Positions 17,693 through 25,821 of a DNA stretch of 64,000 bases are shown here, piece after piece. A model generated the notes under the pieces. The model was not told the DNA's origin, ran no database searches, and saw only the letters and a list, made by a program, of their open reading frames with translations. Position numbers and translations under genes: made by a program. Location: contig NZ_AMRL01000001.1 in the NCBI RefSeq assembly GCF_000299935.1, positions 310,001 to 374,000 on the forward strand, read 5' to 3'. Source of the DNA: Oceanibaculum indicum P24 (GTDB lineage Bacteria; Pseudomonadota; Alphaproteobacteria; Oceanibaculales; Oceanibaculaceae). Position 1 is the stretch's first letter, and each line of letters opens with the position of its first letter.

Positions 17693-17716
17693 TTATCGCA
17701 ACCAGCGGAGAGCGCC

Positions 17717-18928
17717 ATGTCAGCCGCCTTCCCTGCCCAGGCAGAACGGCCGATCCGGCGTTTCGCCTTGTTCGAATATGGCTTCCGTCCCTTCTTCCTG
17801 CTGGCCGGGCTGTTCGCCCTGTTCGGCGTGCTGGCCTGGTTGCTGGCCTTCGCCCATGGGCTCTGGCCATCGGAGGGGCTGGGCGCGCTGTCCTGGCATG
17901 CGCATGAGATGCTGTTCGCCTTCGTCACGGCGGCCATTGCCGGCTTCCTGCTGACTGCCGTGCCGAACTGGACCGGGCGCGGCGGCTTTAGCGGCTCGTT
18001 GCTGATCGCCCTCACCCTGCTCTGGCTCGCCGGGCGCTGGGCGATGTCTCCGCTCTTTCCGTTCGACCCGCTGGCAGCAGCAGCCCTTGACCTCGCCTTC
18101 CTGCCGGCGCTCGCCGCGATCATCGGGCGCCATCTGTTGCGCGGCAGGAACTACCGCAACCTGCCGATCCTCGCGGTGCTGATCGTCTTTGCCGCCGCCA
18201 ATCTGCTGGTCCATCTGGAACGGGCAGGCGTGACCATGGATACCGCCCATGCCGGCCAGATGCTGGCGGTGAATCTGACGCTGCTGCTGGTCGTGCTGAT
18301 CGGCGGGCGCATCGTGCCCTCCTTCACGCTCAGCACCTTGCGGCGCCTGGGCCGGCCGGTGGAGATCGCGCAACCGCGTGCGCTGGAAATCGCCTGCCTG
18401 CTGTCAGTGCTGGGGGTGCTGGCCGCCGACCTCGCCCAGCCCGGCAGCACAGCCGCCGGCGTCGTGGCAGCCCTGGCCGCCTTGTTCAATGGCGTGCGGC
18501 TCGGCCTGTGGAAGGGGCACCGCACGGGTGCCGATCCGCTGCTCTGGGTGCTGCATGTCGGCTATCTATGGATACCGGTCGGTCTGACGCTGAAGGCGCT
18601 GTGGCTGCTGGGCGGGATGGAGATCGGCATGAACTGGCTGCATGCACTGACCTTCGGCGGGTTCAGCACGATGATCCTGGCGGTGATGAGCCGCGCCACG
18701 CTGGGTCATACCGGCCGGCCCCTGAGGGCAGCACCGGCCACCGCCATCAGCTATGTGCTGCTGACGGCGGGGGCCACGATCCGGGTCTTCGGGCCGGCGC
18801 TGTTCCCGGCACAGACACTGCCCTCTATCGCCGCCGCCGGGCTGCTGTGGATGACGGCGTTCGCGCTGTTCCTCTTTGTCTATGGGCCGATCCTGACCGG
18901 ACCCCGCGCTGATGGCCGGCCGGGCTGA
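17717..18928 (+). CDS. nnrS: NnrS family heme-copper membrane protein
   Basis: 403-residue polytopic membrane protein with about twelve hydrophobic segments. NnrS hallmarks are present: FALFEYGFRPFFLLAG at the N-terminus, LSWHAHEMLFAF, and LHALTFGGFSTMILAVMSRATLGHTGR with conserved His. NnrS binds heme and copper and protects cells from nitrosative stress by limiting formation of iron-nitrosyl complexes. It is divergent from nsrR and preceded by an NsrR-type operator. It ends 44 bases before an oppositely oriented permease. Confidence 0.95.
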   Translation: MSAAFPAQAERPIRRFALFEYGFRPFFLLAGLFALFGVLAWLLAFAHGLWPSEGLGALSWHAHEMLFAFVTAAIAGFLLTAVPNWTGRGGFSGSLLIALTLLWLAGRWAMSPLFPFDPLAAAALDLAFLPALAAIIGRHLLRGRNYRNLPILAVLIVFAAANLLVHLERAGVTMDTAHAGQMLAVNLTLLLVVLIGGRIVPSFTLSTLRRLGRPVEIAQPRALEIACLLSVLGVLAADLAQPGSTAAGVVAALAALFNGVRLGLWKGHRTGADPLLWVLHVGYLWIPVGLTLKALWLLGGMEIGMNWLHALTFGGFSTMILAVMSRATLGHTGRPLRAAPATAISYVLLTAGATIRVFGPALFPAQTLPSIAAAGLLWMTAFALFLFVYGPILTGPRADGRPG

Positions 18929-18942
18929 CGATATCTGGTAAC

Positions 18943-18965
18943 CGCCCCGAAGGGCTGTAGGGGCG
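18943..18965. terminator. Weak stem-loop between convergent genes
   Basis: CGCCCC (18943-18948) pairs with GGGGCG (18960-18965) across an 11-base loop in the 44-base spacer between the nnrS stop and the converging permease stop. No T-run follows, so termination is uncertain. Confidence 0.35.
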
Positions 18966-18972
18966 TGCCCGC

Positions 18973-19773
18973 CTATGCCCGCCCCCCGTCCGGTTCGACG
19001 AAGAATTCCAGCCCCACCAGCCGCTCCAGCAGCATCACCATCAGCAGGGTGAACAGCACCAGCGTGGTGGAGATGGCGGCCACCACCGGCGTGCCGCTTT
19101 CCTGGATGAAGGAATAGATCTGCACCGGCAGGGTGGTGACGTGCGGGCCGACCAGGAACATCGTCACCGTCACCTCGTCGAAGGACAGGATGAAGCTGAA
19201 CAGCAGCGCAGTGATGAGGCCGGGGCGGACCAGCGGAAAGGTCACCCGCCAGAAGGTCTCCCACGGCCGCGCGCCAAGGCTCATCGATGCCTCCTCCATC
19301 GCGCTGTCCAGCTTGCGCAGGCTGACCGAGATCGGCCGGTAGGCATAGGGCAGCGTCATGATGCAGTGCGCCAGCAACAGACCGGCGAAGCTGCCATAGA
19401 CATGGAACATCGACACAAGCGCCAGCATCGCCACGCCCAGCGCGGCATGCGGAAACAGGATCGGCGTCAGCACCGCCGTCTCGAAAAAGCTTGAAAACCG
19501 GCTCCGCCGCCGCGTGACGACCAGCGCCGCCAGAAACGCCGCCAGGCTGCTGATTACGGCACCGGCTGCGGCCAGCAGCAGGCTGGTGGCGAAGCCCTGC
19601 ATCCAGCGCGCATCAGTCAGGAACTCGACATACCAGCGCAGCGACAAGGCGCCGGGCGGAAAGCGGATATAGCCGGCCTCGCTGAAGGAGGCAGCGACGA
19701 CGATGACGATAGGGGCCGGCAGAAACAGCAGCAGGCTCCACAGACCGACCTGGCTCCAGCGGATGGCGGTCAT
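18973..19773 (-). CDS. ABC transporter permease (PotC-like)
   Basis: 266-residue inner-membrane permease with six hydrophobic segments and the EAA loop MEEASMSLGARPWETFWRV. It resembles PotC/YdcV of spermidine/putrescine-type importers. It is the terminal gene of the amidase-containing importer operon and starts within the stop of the other permease (ATGA). It works with the permease at 19770-20675, the ATPase at 25822 and the binding protein at 24738; substrate unknown. Confidence 0.9.
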   Translation of the reverse strand: MTAIRWSQVGLWSLLLFLPAPIVIVVAASFSEAGYIRFPPGALSLRWYVEFLTDARWMQGFATSLLLAAAGAVISSLAAFLAALVVTRRRSRFSSFFETAVLTPILFPHAALGVAMLALVSMFHVYGSFAGLLLAHCIMTLPYAYRPISVSLRKLDSAMEEASMSLGARPWETFWRVTFPLVRPGLITALLFSFILSFDEVTVTMFLVGPHVTTLPVQIYSFIQESGTPVVAAISTTLVLFTLLMVMLLERLVGLEFFVEPDGGRA

Positions 19774-20675
19774 GATTGCCTCCCCTCAGTTCCCATTGCC
19801 GTCGACAGGTGCCGCTCCAGCGCCTGCACCGGCAGGATCACGGCCAGCCCGGCCAGCAGCAGCAGGAAGGCCAGCATTGAGCCTTTCGGGAAATTGAAGG
19901 TCTGGATCACCTCCTGATACATCTGCGTGCCCATCATCCGGTCCTGCACGCCGCCCAGCAGGATCGGCGTGACGATGGCGCCCGTGGACATCAGATAGAC
20001 CAACATCGCACCGGAGATGATGCCCGGCAGCGACAGCGGCAGGGTGACCCGCCAGAAGGTGTAGAGCGGCCGGCCGCCTAGGCTCATGCTGGCTTCCTCC
20101 AGCTTGCGGTCGAGATGCAGCAGTACCGACAGGATCGAGATGATCATGAACGGCACCAGCACATGCACGAGGCCAATGACCACGCCGGTGGTGTTGAACA
20201 TCAGCCGCATCGGCGAGTCGATCACCCCGACCCAGCCAAGAAATTCGTTGATCAGCCCGCGCGGCCCCAGGATCACGATCCAGCCATAGGTGCGCACCAC
20301 GATGCTGACCAGCCAGGGCAGGATCACCAGGATCATCAGGTGGTTGCGGTTGCCCTTGTAGCGCCAGATACCGAAGGCGATGGGATAGCCGATCAGGATC
20401 GAGAAGAACGTCACCAGAAAGGACACGCCGATGGTGCGCAGGTAAATCTCGATATAGTCCGGCCGGGAAAAGAATTCCTGATACAGCGCCAGCGTGAAGC
20501 CATCCCTGCCAGTGAAGGAGGTGGCCACCATCTGCACCACGCTGATGGCGAACAGGGCCAGCAGCAGCAGGGCTGGGGCCAGCAGCAGCGCCTGCGCCAG
20601 CGGCAGGTGGCGACGCGCAGTTCCGCCAGCTTTGGCGTTTACAGATATCGTGGTGGATCGGGACATCGCAGCCAT
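19770..20675 (-). CDS. ABC transporter permease (PotB-like)
   Basis: About 301 residues. A hydrophilic N-terminal tail precedes the first membrane segment (ALLLAPALLLLALFAISVVQM); the EAA loop reads LEEASMSLGGRPLYTFWRV. It resembles PotB/YdcU permeases. The start ATG at 20675 (MAAMSRS) lies 2 bases after the TGA of the amidohydrolase-like gene; MSRS at 20666 is an alternative, and the open frame to 20717 overlaps the upstream gene. It forms the channel together with the next gene. Confidence 0.9.
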   Translation of the reverse strand: MAAMSRSTTISVNAKAGGTARRHLPLAQALLLAPALLLLALFAISVVQMVATSFTGRDGFTLALYQEFFSRPDYIEIYLRTIGVSFLVTFFSILIGYPIAFGIWRYKGNRNHLMILVILPWLVSIVVRTYGWIVILGPRGLINEFLGWVGVIDSPMRLMFNTTGVVIGLVHVLVPFMIISILSVLLHLDRKLEEASMSLGGRPLYTFWRVTLPLSLPGIISGAMLVYLMSTGAIVTPILLGGVQDRMMGTQMYQEVIQTFNFPKGSMLAFLLLLAGLAVILPVQALERHLSTAMGTEGRQS

Positions 20676-20677
20676 CC

Positions 20678-21523
20678 TCACAGCCGCAGGAAACGCTTGG
20701 CATTGCCGTACAGCCACTTCTGGCGGACATCCTCTTCCAGCGGCAGCGCCTCGATCTCGCGCACGGTGCGCTCAAGCGGCATCAGCGGATAGGCGGAGCC
20801 GAAGATGATGCGGTCCTGCAGGATGGTGCGACCATATTGCAGTAGCGGTTCATAGCCTGACCCGGCGACCGACAGATATTTCGGCCGTACCGCCACCAGC
20901 CCGATATGCACATTGGCGTGCCGCCAGGCGACGCCGATCAGCTCATGCACCCAGGGGAAGCCCGGCGGCGCGGCGCACACGCGCAGTTCCGGGAAATGCA
21001 CCATCACCTCGTCCAGCAGCGCCGGGCGCCCGAACTCCATCAGCGTGGAGGTCGCGAAATTGATGCTGCAATGCAGGTTCACCGGGATATCCAGCTCGAT
21101 GCATTTGGCATAGAGCGGGTACATCTTCTTGTCGTTGATCGCCAGCTTGTGTTCGAAGCATTGCAGATTGAGGCCGCGCAGCCCCAGCTCGCGCACCGCA
21201 TGCTCCAGCTCGCGAACGGCCACCATCCCCTTGTTGGGATCGACACCGGCGAAGCCGACGAAGCGCGGCCCCTGTTCGCGGCAGAAGGCGGCGACATCCT
21301 CGTTGGCAATGCGCCAGCCGAAGGTGGTCTCCAGATCGCGCGCCTTCACCACGATGTGCTCGGCCCCCAGCGCATCATAGGCGGCGAGATACTCCTCGAA
21401 ACTGTCCTGCCGGGCGGCCGCCTTCTCGCTGGACTGATAGACCGTACGATAGCGCTGCAGATGTGTGGTCGCGGTCTGCGCGAAGGCCGGGACCGGCGGC
21501 CGGCTGCCATAGTCGATGATCAT
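20678..21523 (-). CDS. Amidohydrolase-like (PF04909-type) protein with degenerate metal site
   Basis: 281-residue TIM-barrel protein of the amidohydrolase_2 type, beginning MIIDYGSRPPVPAF and ending with a GSAYPLMPLERTVREIE segment typical of this family's C-terminus. The usual N-terminal HxH metal pair is replaced (IDYGSRPP), and the conserved Asp of the late GSDYP motif is Ala (FGSAYP). Remaining His residues (NLHCS; WVHELIGVAWRHANVH) may still form part of a site. The ATG at 21523 overlaps the amidase stop. Position in the operon suggests processing of the amidase product, but hydrolase chemistry is doubtful. Confidence 0.85.
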   Translation of the reverse strand: MIIDYGSRPPVPAFAQTATTHLQRYRTVYQSSEKAAARQDSFEEYLAAYDALGAEHIVVKARDLETTFGWRIANEDVAAFCREQGPRFVGFAGVDPNKGMVAVRELEHAVRELGLRGLNLQCFEHKLAINDKKMYPLYAKCIELDIPVNLHCSINFATSTLMEFGRPALLDEVMVHFPELRVCAAPPGFPWVHELIGVAWRHANVHIGLVAVRPKYLSVAGSGYEPLLQYGRTILQDRIIFGSAYPLMPLERTVREIEALPLEEDVRQKWLYGNAKRFLRL

Positions 21524-22962
21524 GCCGAAGCCTCCCCTCCGGCCAGTGCCGGCCAGCGGTGCTGCCAGGGCATCAGCGCCTGCAGGGCGGCGGCCACGGC
21601 GACCAGCCGCTGTTCGGCATGCCACGGGCCGACAATCTGGAGGCCGATGGGCAACCCGTCCTTCGTGAAACCGCAGGGCACGGACATGGCCGGATTGCCG
21701 CTGGGATTGAACGGGATGGTGTAGCAGTACCAGGTGCGCCGCAGCGGCCCCAGCGGCTTGCCGTCGATCACCAGCGGTTCGTCGGCGCGCTGCGTCACCG
21801 GCGGCGGCGGGGCGGCGATGGTCGGCGTGACCAGGATATCGGCATGGTCGAAGATCGCCTGAACCCGGCGATACAGCGCGGTGCGCTCGGGAAGCGCTTT
21901 CTGGAGCGTCCCGACATCCTGCGCCAGCCCCTCCTCCAGCGCCGACACCATGGTCGGGTCCATCCGGTCGCGCCATTTCTCCAGCACATGGCCGGAACGC
22001 GCGGCCTGATAGGCCCGCATCAGGACCAGGGCGGTATCCAGGCTCCAGTCAAGGCTCACCGGCTTGTCCACCAGTGTTGCACCGGCATCGACCATCGCCT
22101 CGACGGTCTTCGTGGTGTGCGCCTCGAAATCGGGGTCGAGATAGTCGTTCACCGTGCGCGGCATCCAGCGGATTTTCAGCCCCTTCAGGACGGACAGCGG
22201 ATCGTCCGCCAGAGTGAGCGGCGCGGCCGATCCGCCCAGGGACCAGGGGTCCCGCGGGTCCGGGCCGGCCATGACATTGTGCAGCAGCACCGTGTCCTCC
22301 ACCGTGCGGGCCATCGAGCCGAGGCAGGTTAGGTTGCCGAACAGGTCCGGTGTGGTTTCGTGCGGCACCCCGCCCACGGTTGGCTTCAGCCCGACGATGC
22401 CGCAGCAGGCGGCGGGAATACGGCCGGAGCCGGCACCGTCCGTGCTGACCGCCAGCGGCCCGAAGCCCATCGCCACGCCGACCGCCGCACCGCCGCTGGA
22501 CCCGCCACAAGTGCGGTCCAGCGCCCAGGGGTTGCGGGTGATGCCGTGCATCGGGCTGTCGGTCAGCACCTTATGCCCCAGTTCCGGCGTGGTGGTCTTG
22601 CCAAGGATGATGCCGCCGGCCCGGCGGATACGGGCGATTGCCTCGGCATCCTGCGCCGGCACATTGTCGGCGAAGATGTAGGAGGCCAGCGCCGTGCGCA
22701 TGCCGGCGGTCGGCACCAGATCCTTCACCGTGACCGGCAGTCCATGCAGCCCCCCCAGCGAGTCACCGCGCATGACGGCCGCATCAGCGGCCGCGGCTGC
22801 CTTCAGTGCCCCTTCCGCATCGACCAGCGCGAAGGCGTTGGTGTCGCCGTTCAGCCGGTCGATCCGGTCCAGCGTTGCTGAGACCAGTTCCCGCGAGGAC
22901 AGCGTCTTGCCGCGGATCGCCGCCGCCAGTTCGGTCGCGGGCTTCTGCCAGAATTCCGTCAT
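21520..22962 (-). CDS. Amidase (amidase signature family)
   Basis: 480-residue AS-family amidase. The Ser-cisSer-Lys triad is readable: Lys in PVTVKDLVPT, the first Ser in CGGSSGGAAVGV, and the nucleophile Ser in DGAGSGRIPA. Such enzymes hydrolyse carboxamides to acid plus ammonia or amine in the cytoplasm. The start at 22962 (MTEFWQKP) is preferred to 23013, which would run into the acyl-CoA ligase gene. It is flanked by the ligase (upstream, 22-base gap) and the amidohydrolase-like gene (ATGA overlap), which fits import of an amide, hydrolysis, then CoA activation. Confidence 0.93.
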   Translation of the reverse strand: MTEFWQKPATELAAAIRGKTLSSRELVSATLDRIDRLNGDTNAFALVDAEGALKAAAAADAAVMRGDSLGGLHGLPVTVKDLVPTAGMRTALASYIFADNVPAQDAEAIARIRRAGGIILGKTTTPELGHKVLTDSPMHGITRNPWALDRTCGGSSGGAAVGVAMGFGPLAVSTDGAGSGRIPAACCGIVGLKPTVGGVPHETTPDLFGNLTCLGSMARTVEDTVLLHNVMAGPDPRDPWSLGGSAAPLTLADDPLSVLKGLKIRWMPRTVNDYLDPDFEAHTTKTVEAMVDAGATLVDKPVSLDWSLDTALVLMRAYQAARSGHVLEKWRDRMDPTMVSALEEGLAQDVGTLQKALPERTALYRRVQAIFDHADILVTPTIAAPPPPVTQRADEPLVIDGKPLGPLRRTWYCYTIPFNPSGNPAMSVPCGFTKDGLPIGLQIVGPWHAEQRLVAVAAALQALMPWQHRWPALAGGEASA

Positions 22963-22984
22963 CACATCCTCCCCCTTTTCCGGT

Positions 22985-24670
22985 TCAGCGCCAGCAATCG
23001 GCGACGCGATCATAGGCGCCGAGACGCAGGTCGCTCTTGGCCTTTATCAGCTCACCCTTGGCGATCTTTTCCGATGGCGTGCGCGGCAGCGTATCGATGA
23101 ACTCGATGTAGCGGGGAACCTTGAAGGCGGCGAGGTTGCGGTCGCAATGCTCGAAGATTCGCGCCAGCGGCAGGGCATCCTCTGGCAGGTCCGGCTGACG
23201 CACGATATAGGCCTTCACCTCCTGCCCGCGCGTGTCGTCTGGCACTGCCACGACGGCGGCGTCCATCACCTCCGGCAGGTTCTTAAGCACGGCCTCGACC
23301 TCGCGCGCGGCGATGTTTTCGCCGGCCCTACGCACCATGTCTTTCAGCCGGCCGACGATGTAGTGGTAGCCCTGCTCGTCCTTTCGGAACAGGTCGCCGG
23401 TGCGGAACCACTCGCCGAAATAGGAATCGCGGTTGGCCTCCGGTTTCTTGTAATAGCCCTGCATCAGCCCCTTGCCGCGCACCACCAGCTCACCGATTTC
23501 GCCCTGCGGTACGTCCTTGCCATCCTCATCGACGACGCGGCATTCGCGGAAGGCGGTCGGCTTGCCGCAGGAGCCTGAGCCGACCATCTCCGTCGCCTCC
23601 AGCGGCACGAACAGCGTCGGCCCCACCTCGGTCATGCCGAAGGCTTCCATGGCCGGCGCATTGAAGCGCTGGCGCAGGTCCGCGTGAATTTCCTTGCGCA
23701 CGCCATAGATGTTGGCGCGGCGCAGGCATATCTCCGCGTCGTGCGGGCTGGGCGGCTGCTTGTAGACCACTTCCGGAAACAGGCAGAAATGGATGCGGTG
23801 TTCGGCCAGCCACCCGGCGAACCGGCTGGCACTCTGCCGGTTGGCGACATACAGCGTACCGCGCTGGTGGAAGGCCAGCAGCAGCAGCCATTGCGGATCG
23901 AGATAGAAGAACGGCGTGGAGGCCAGGATGCGCTCGAACCGCTTCCCGTCGCGCAGCCCGTTCACCTTGCCGGCACTCAGCCAGTAGCGGTGCGAGAGCA
24001 TGCAGCCCTTGGGGAAACCGGTCGTGCCGGAGGTGTACTGGATGTTCAGAAGGTCGTCATGGCCGGGCGCATAGTCCAGCACCAGCATGGCGGACTGGCC
24101 GGCGGCAATCTCCTCCCAGCGCCGGTAAGGGCCGGCATCCGGCGCGCCGACCAGGGCAATATGGTCCGGCGGGAGGGCAAGCGTCTGCTCCTCGCTGTCC
24201 CATTCCGGCGACAGCAGATCACGGTAGTCGGCATGGGCAATCAGGAAGTCGGCATCCGAATCATTGGCGATGTAACGAACCTCGCGGGCGGTATAGCGCA
24301 CATTCACCGGTGCCATCACCGCACCCAGCTTCGCGATGGCCAGCCAGATGGTCGGCATGAGCGGAATGTTCGGTAGCATGACCGCGATATGGGTGCCCCT
24401 GGTCACCCCCCAGGCACGCAGCGCATTGGCGGTGCGGTTCACCTCTGCGGCAAGCGCGCTGTAGGTGGTGACGACACCGGCCTCGAAGAAATTCCAGGCG
24501 GGCTTGTCGCCGACTTCCGCCGCCGCCTCGTCCAGCAGGGCGCCGACATTGGCAGGCAACGGGTCAGCTTCGATGGCGAGGCGGCGCTCCTCCGGCGTCA
24601 TGCGGGACAGGCGGTCGATGAAGTGATCGATAGGCAGGCGGCTGGTGCTCATGGTGGCGGTTCTGTCCAT
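22985..24670 (-). CDS. AMP-dependent acyl-CoA synthetase / ligase
   Basis: 561-residue ANL-superfamily enzyme that adenylates a carboxylate and forms a CoA thioester. The P-loop-like YTSGTTGFPKGCMLS motif (about residue 215), the FGMTEVGPT motif, the GEWFRTGDLF motif and the C-terminal PRTPSEKIAKGEL with the catalytic Lys are all present. Starts at 24670 (MDRTATM) and 24652 (MSTSRL) are both possible. It resembles CaiC/crotonobetaine-type ligases in general form. It lies between the binding protein and the amidase, so it probably activates the acid released from the imported amide. Confidence 0.93.
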   Translation of the reverse strand: MDRTATMSTSRLPIDHFIDRLSRMTPEERRLAIEADPLPANVGALLDEAAAEVGDKPAWNFFEAGVVTTYSALAAEVNRTANALRAWGVTRGTHIAVMLPNIPLMPTIWLAIAKLGAVMAPVNVRYTAREVRYIANDSDADFLIAHADYRDLLSPEWDSEEQTLALPPDHIALVGAPDAGPYRRWEEIAAGQSAMLVLDYAPGHDDLLNIQYTSGTTGFPKGCMLSHRYWLSAGKVNGLRDGKRFERILASTPFFYLDPQWLLLLAFHQRGTLYVANRQSASRFAGWLAEHRIHFCLFPEVVYKQPPSPHDAEICLRRANIYGVRKEIHADLRQRFNAPAMEAFGMTEVGPTLFVPLEATEMVGSGSCGKPTAFRECRVVDEDGKDVPQGEIGELVVRGKGLMQGYYKKPEANRDSYFGEWFRTGDLFRKDEQGYHYIVGRLKDMVRRAGENIAAREVEAVLKNLPEVMDAAVVAVPDDTRGQEVKAYIVRQPDLPEDALPLARIFEHCDRNLAAFKVPRYIEFIDTLPRTPSEKIAKGELIKAKSDLRLGAYDRVADCWR

Positions 24671-24700
24671 GAAAAAGGCGGTCGATGGGAAGGGGAAGGC

Positions 24701-24732
24701 GCCCCGGCGCCGGGAGACGACAGCGCCGGGGC
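24701..24732 (-). terminator. Stem-loop after binding-protein gene
   Basis: GCCCCGGCGC (24701-24710) pairs perfectly with GCGCCGGGGC (24723-24732) across a 12-base loop, 5 bases after the SBP stop. There is no strong T-run; it may stabilise the SBP transcript or attenuate transcription into the ligase gene. Confidence 0.55.
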
Positions 24733-24737
24733 CAGGC

Positions 24738-25796
24738 TCAGCGCGCGTCGGCGATGAGCTTTTCCAGAAGGTTGATGCGGTCGGTCTGATTGTCGGCGAT
24801 ATAGGCCCAATCCGGCTGGTAGAGCCTGGTCATCAGCTCGGCCAGGGTCATGCCCATCTGCTCCTCAGCCTCGGCCGGCAGCTTCGCCTTCGCGTTCAGC
24901 GGCAGGTAGCCGCCCAGCACCGAGCCGCGAAGCTGCGGCTCCGCCTTGGAGACGTAGTTCATGAACTTTTTGGTCGCCGCCATGTCCTTCGCATTCTTCG
25001 GCATGACCAGCAGGTAGGGGATCATCAGCGCGCCTTCTTCCGGCACGACCATGGTGACGTTCTGGGCACCCTGCTGGCGCAGATGCCAGACGCGGCCGGA
25101 GTAATACGGCCCGGCGGCGATTTCGCCCCGCGTCAGCAGCCCGTTCATATGGGCGATGGAGCTGTAGGTGGTCAGGGCGTTCGGCACGATCTTGCGCAGC
25201 AGATCCAACCCCGGCTCGATGTTCTTCTCATCACCGCCCATCGCCTTGGCGATGATCGGCAGATCGTAGGAAGACAGGTATATCGGCCGGGTGATCGCCA
25301 GCTTGCCCTTCCATTTGGCATCGCCGAGATTGGCCCAGGACTTGAAATCGCCTGGCTTGGCTTCATCCGTGTTGATGGCAATGCCGTAATACATGAAATA
25401 CGGGCTGACCCCGGCCAGCTTGCCATCGGCATTGCGCATCAGATAGCGCGGATTGGTATCGGCGGTGTCCGGCAGTTCCGCCGGGTCCAGCAGCTCCACC
25501 ATGCCGTCACGCATCAGGTTGGCGCCCTGCGGATAGGTCACCATCACGGCGTTATATTGCGGGTTGCCAGCCTGCGCGCGAAGCTGCGCCTCCGGCGTCG
25601 GTACCGGCACGATCTTCACATTGATGCCGGTCTCCTTGGCGAAAGGTTCGGCAAAGGCCGTCTCCCACACCTTCTCGACGCCGCCACCCCAGGTGGCGAT
25701 CAGCAGGTCGGTTGCCTGTGCAGGCCGGGGAGCCATCGCCGCGACCGCCGCAAGGGCGGCGAGGACCGGCAGGGCGCGAAAAGAAAATTTCGACAT
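24738..25796 (-). CDS. Periplasmic substrate-binding protein (PotD/YdcS-like)
   Basis: 352-residue solute-binding protein with a Sec signal peptide (MSKFSFRALPVLAALAAVAAM, cleavage near AQA-TD) and a mature start DLLIATWGGGVEKVWETAF typical of spermidine/putrescine-type binding proteins. The open frame extends to 26057 but overlaps the ATPase gene; the ATG at 25796 with a signal peptide decides the start. It delivers substrate to the permeases encoded five genes downstream. Being a polyamine-type SBP beside an amidase, it may bind an acylated amine or amide; this is inference. Confidence 0.93.
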   Translation of the reverse strand: MSKFSFRALPVLAALAAVAAMAPRPAQATDLLIATWGGGVEKVWETAFAEPFAKETGINVKIVPVPTPEAQLRAQAGNPQYNAVMVTYPQGANLMRDGMVELLDPAELPDTADTNPRYLMRNADGKLAGVSPYFMYYGIAINTDEAKPGDFKSWANLGDAKWKGKLAITRPIYLSSYDLPIIAKAMGGDEKNIEPGLDLLRKIVPNALTTYSSIAHMNGLLTRGEIAAGPYYSGRVWHLRQQGAQNVTMVVPEEGALMIPYLLVMPKNAKDMAATKKFMNYVSKAEPQLRGSVLGGYLPLNAKAKLPAEAEEQMGMTLAELMTRLYQPDWAYIADNQTDRINLLEKLIADAR

Positions 25797-25821
25797 GATG
25801 CTTCTCCCTTTGTTGTTCTGA

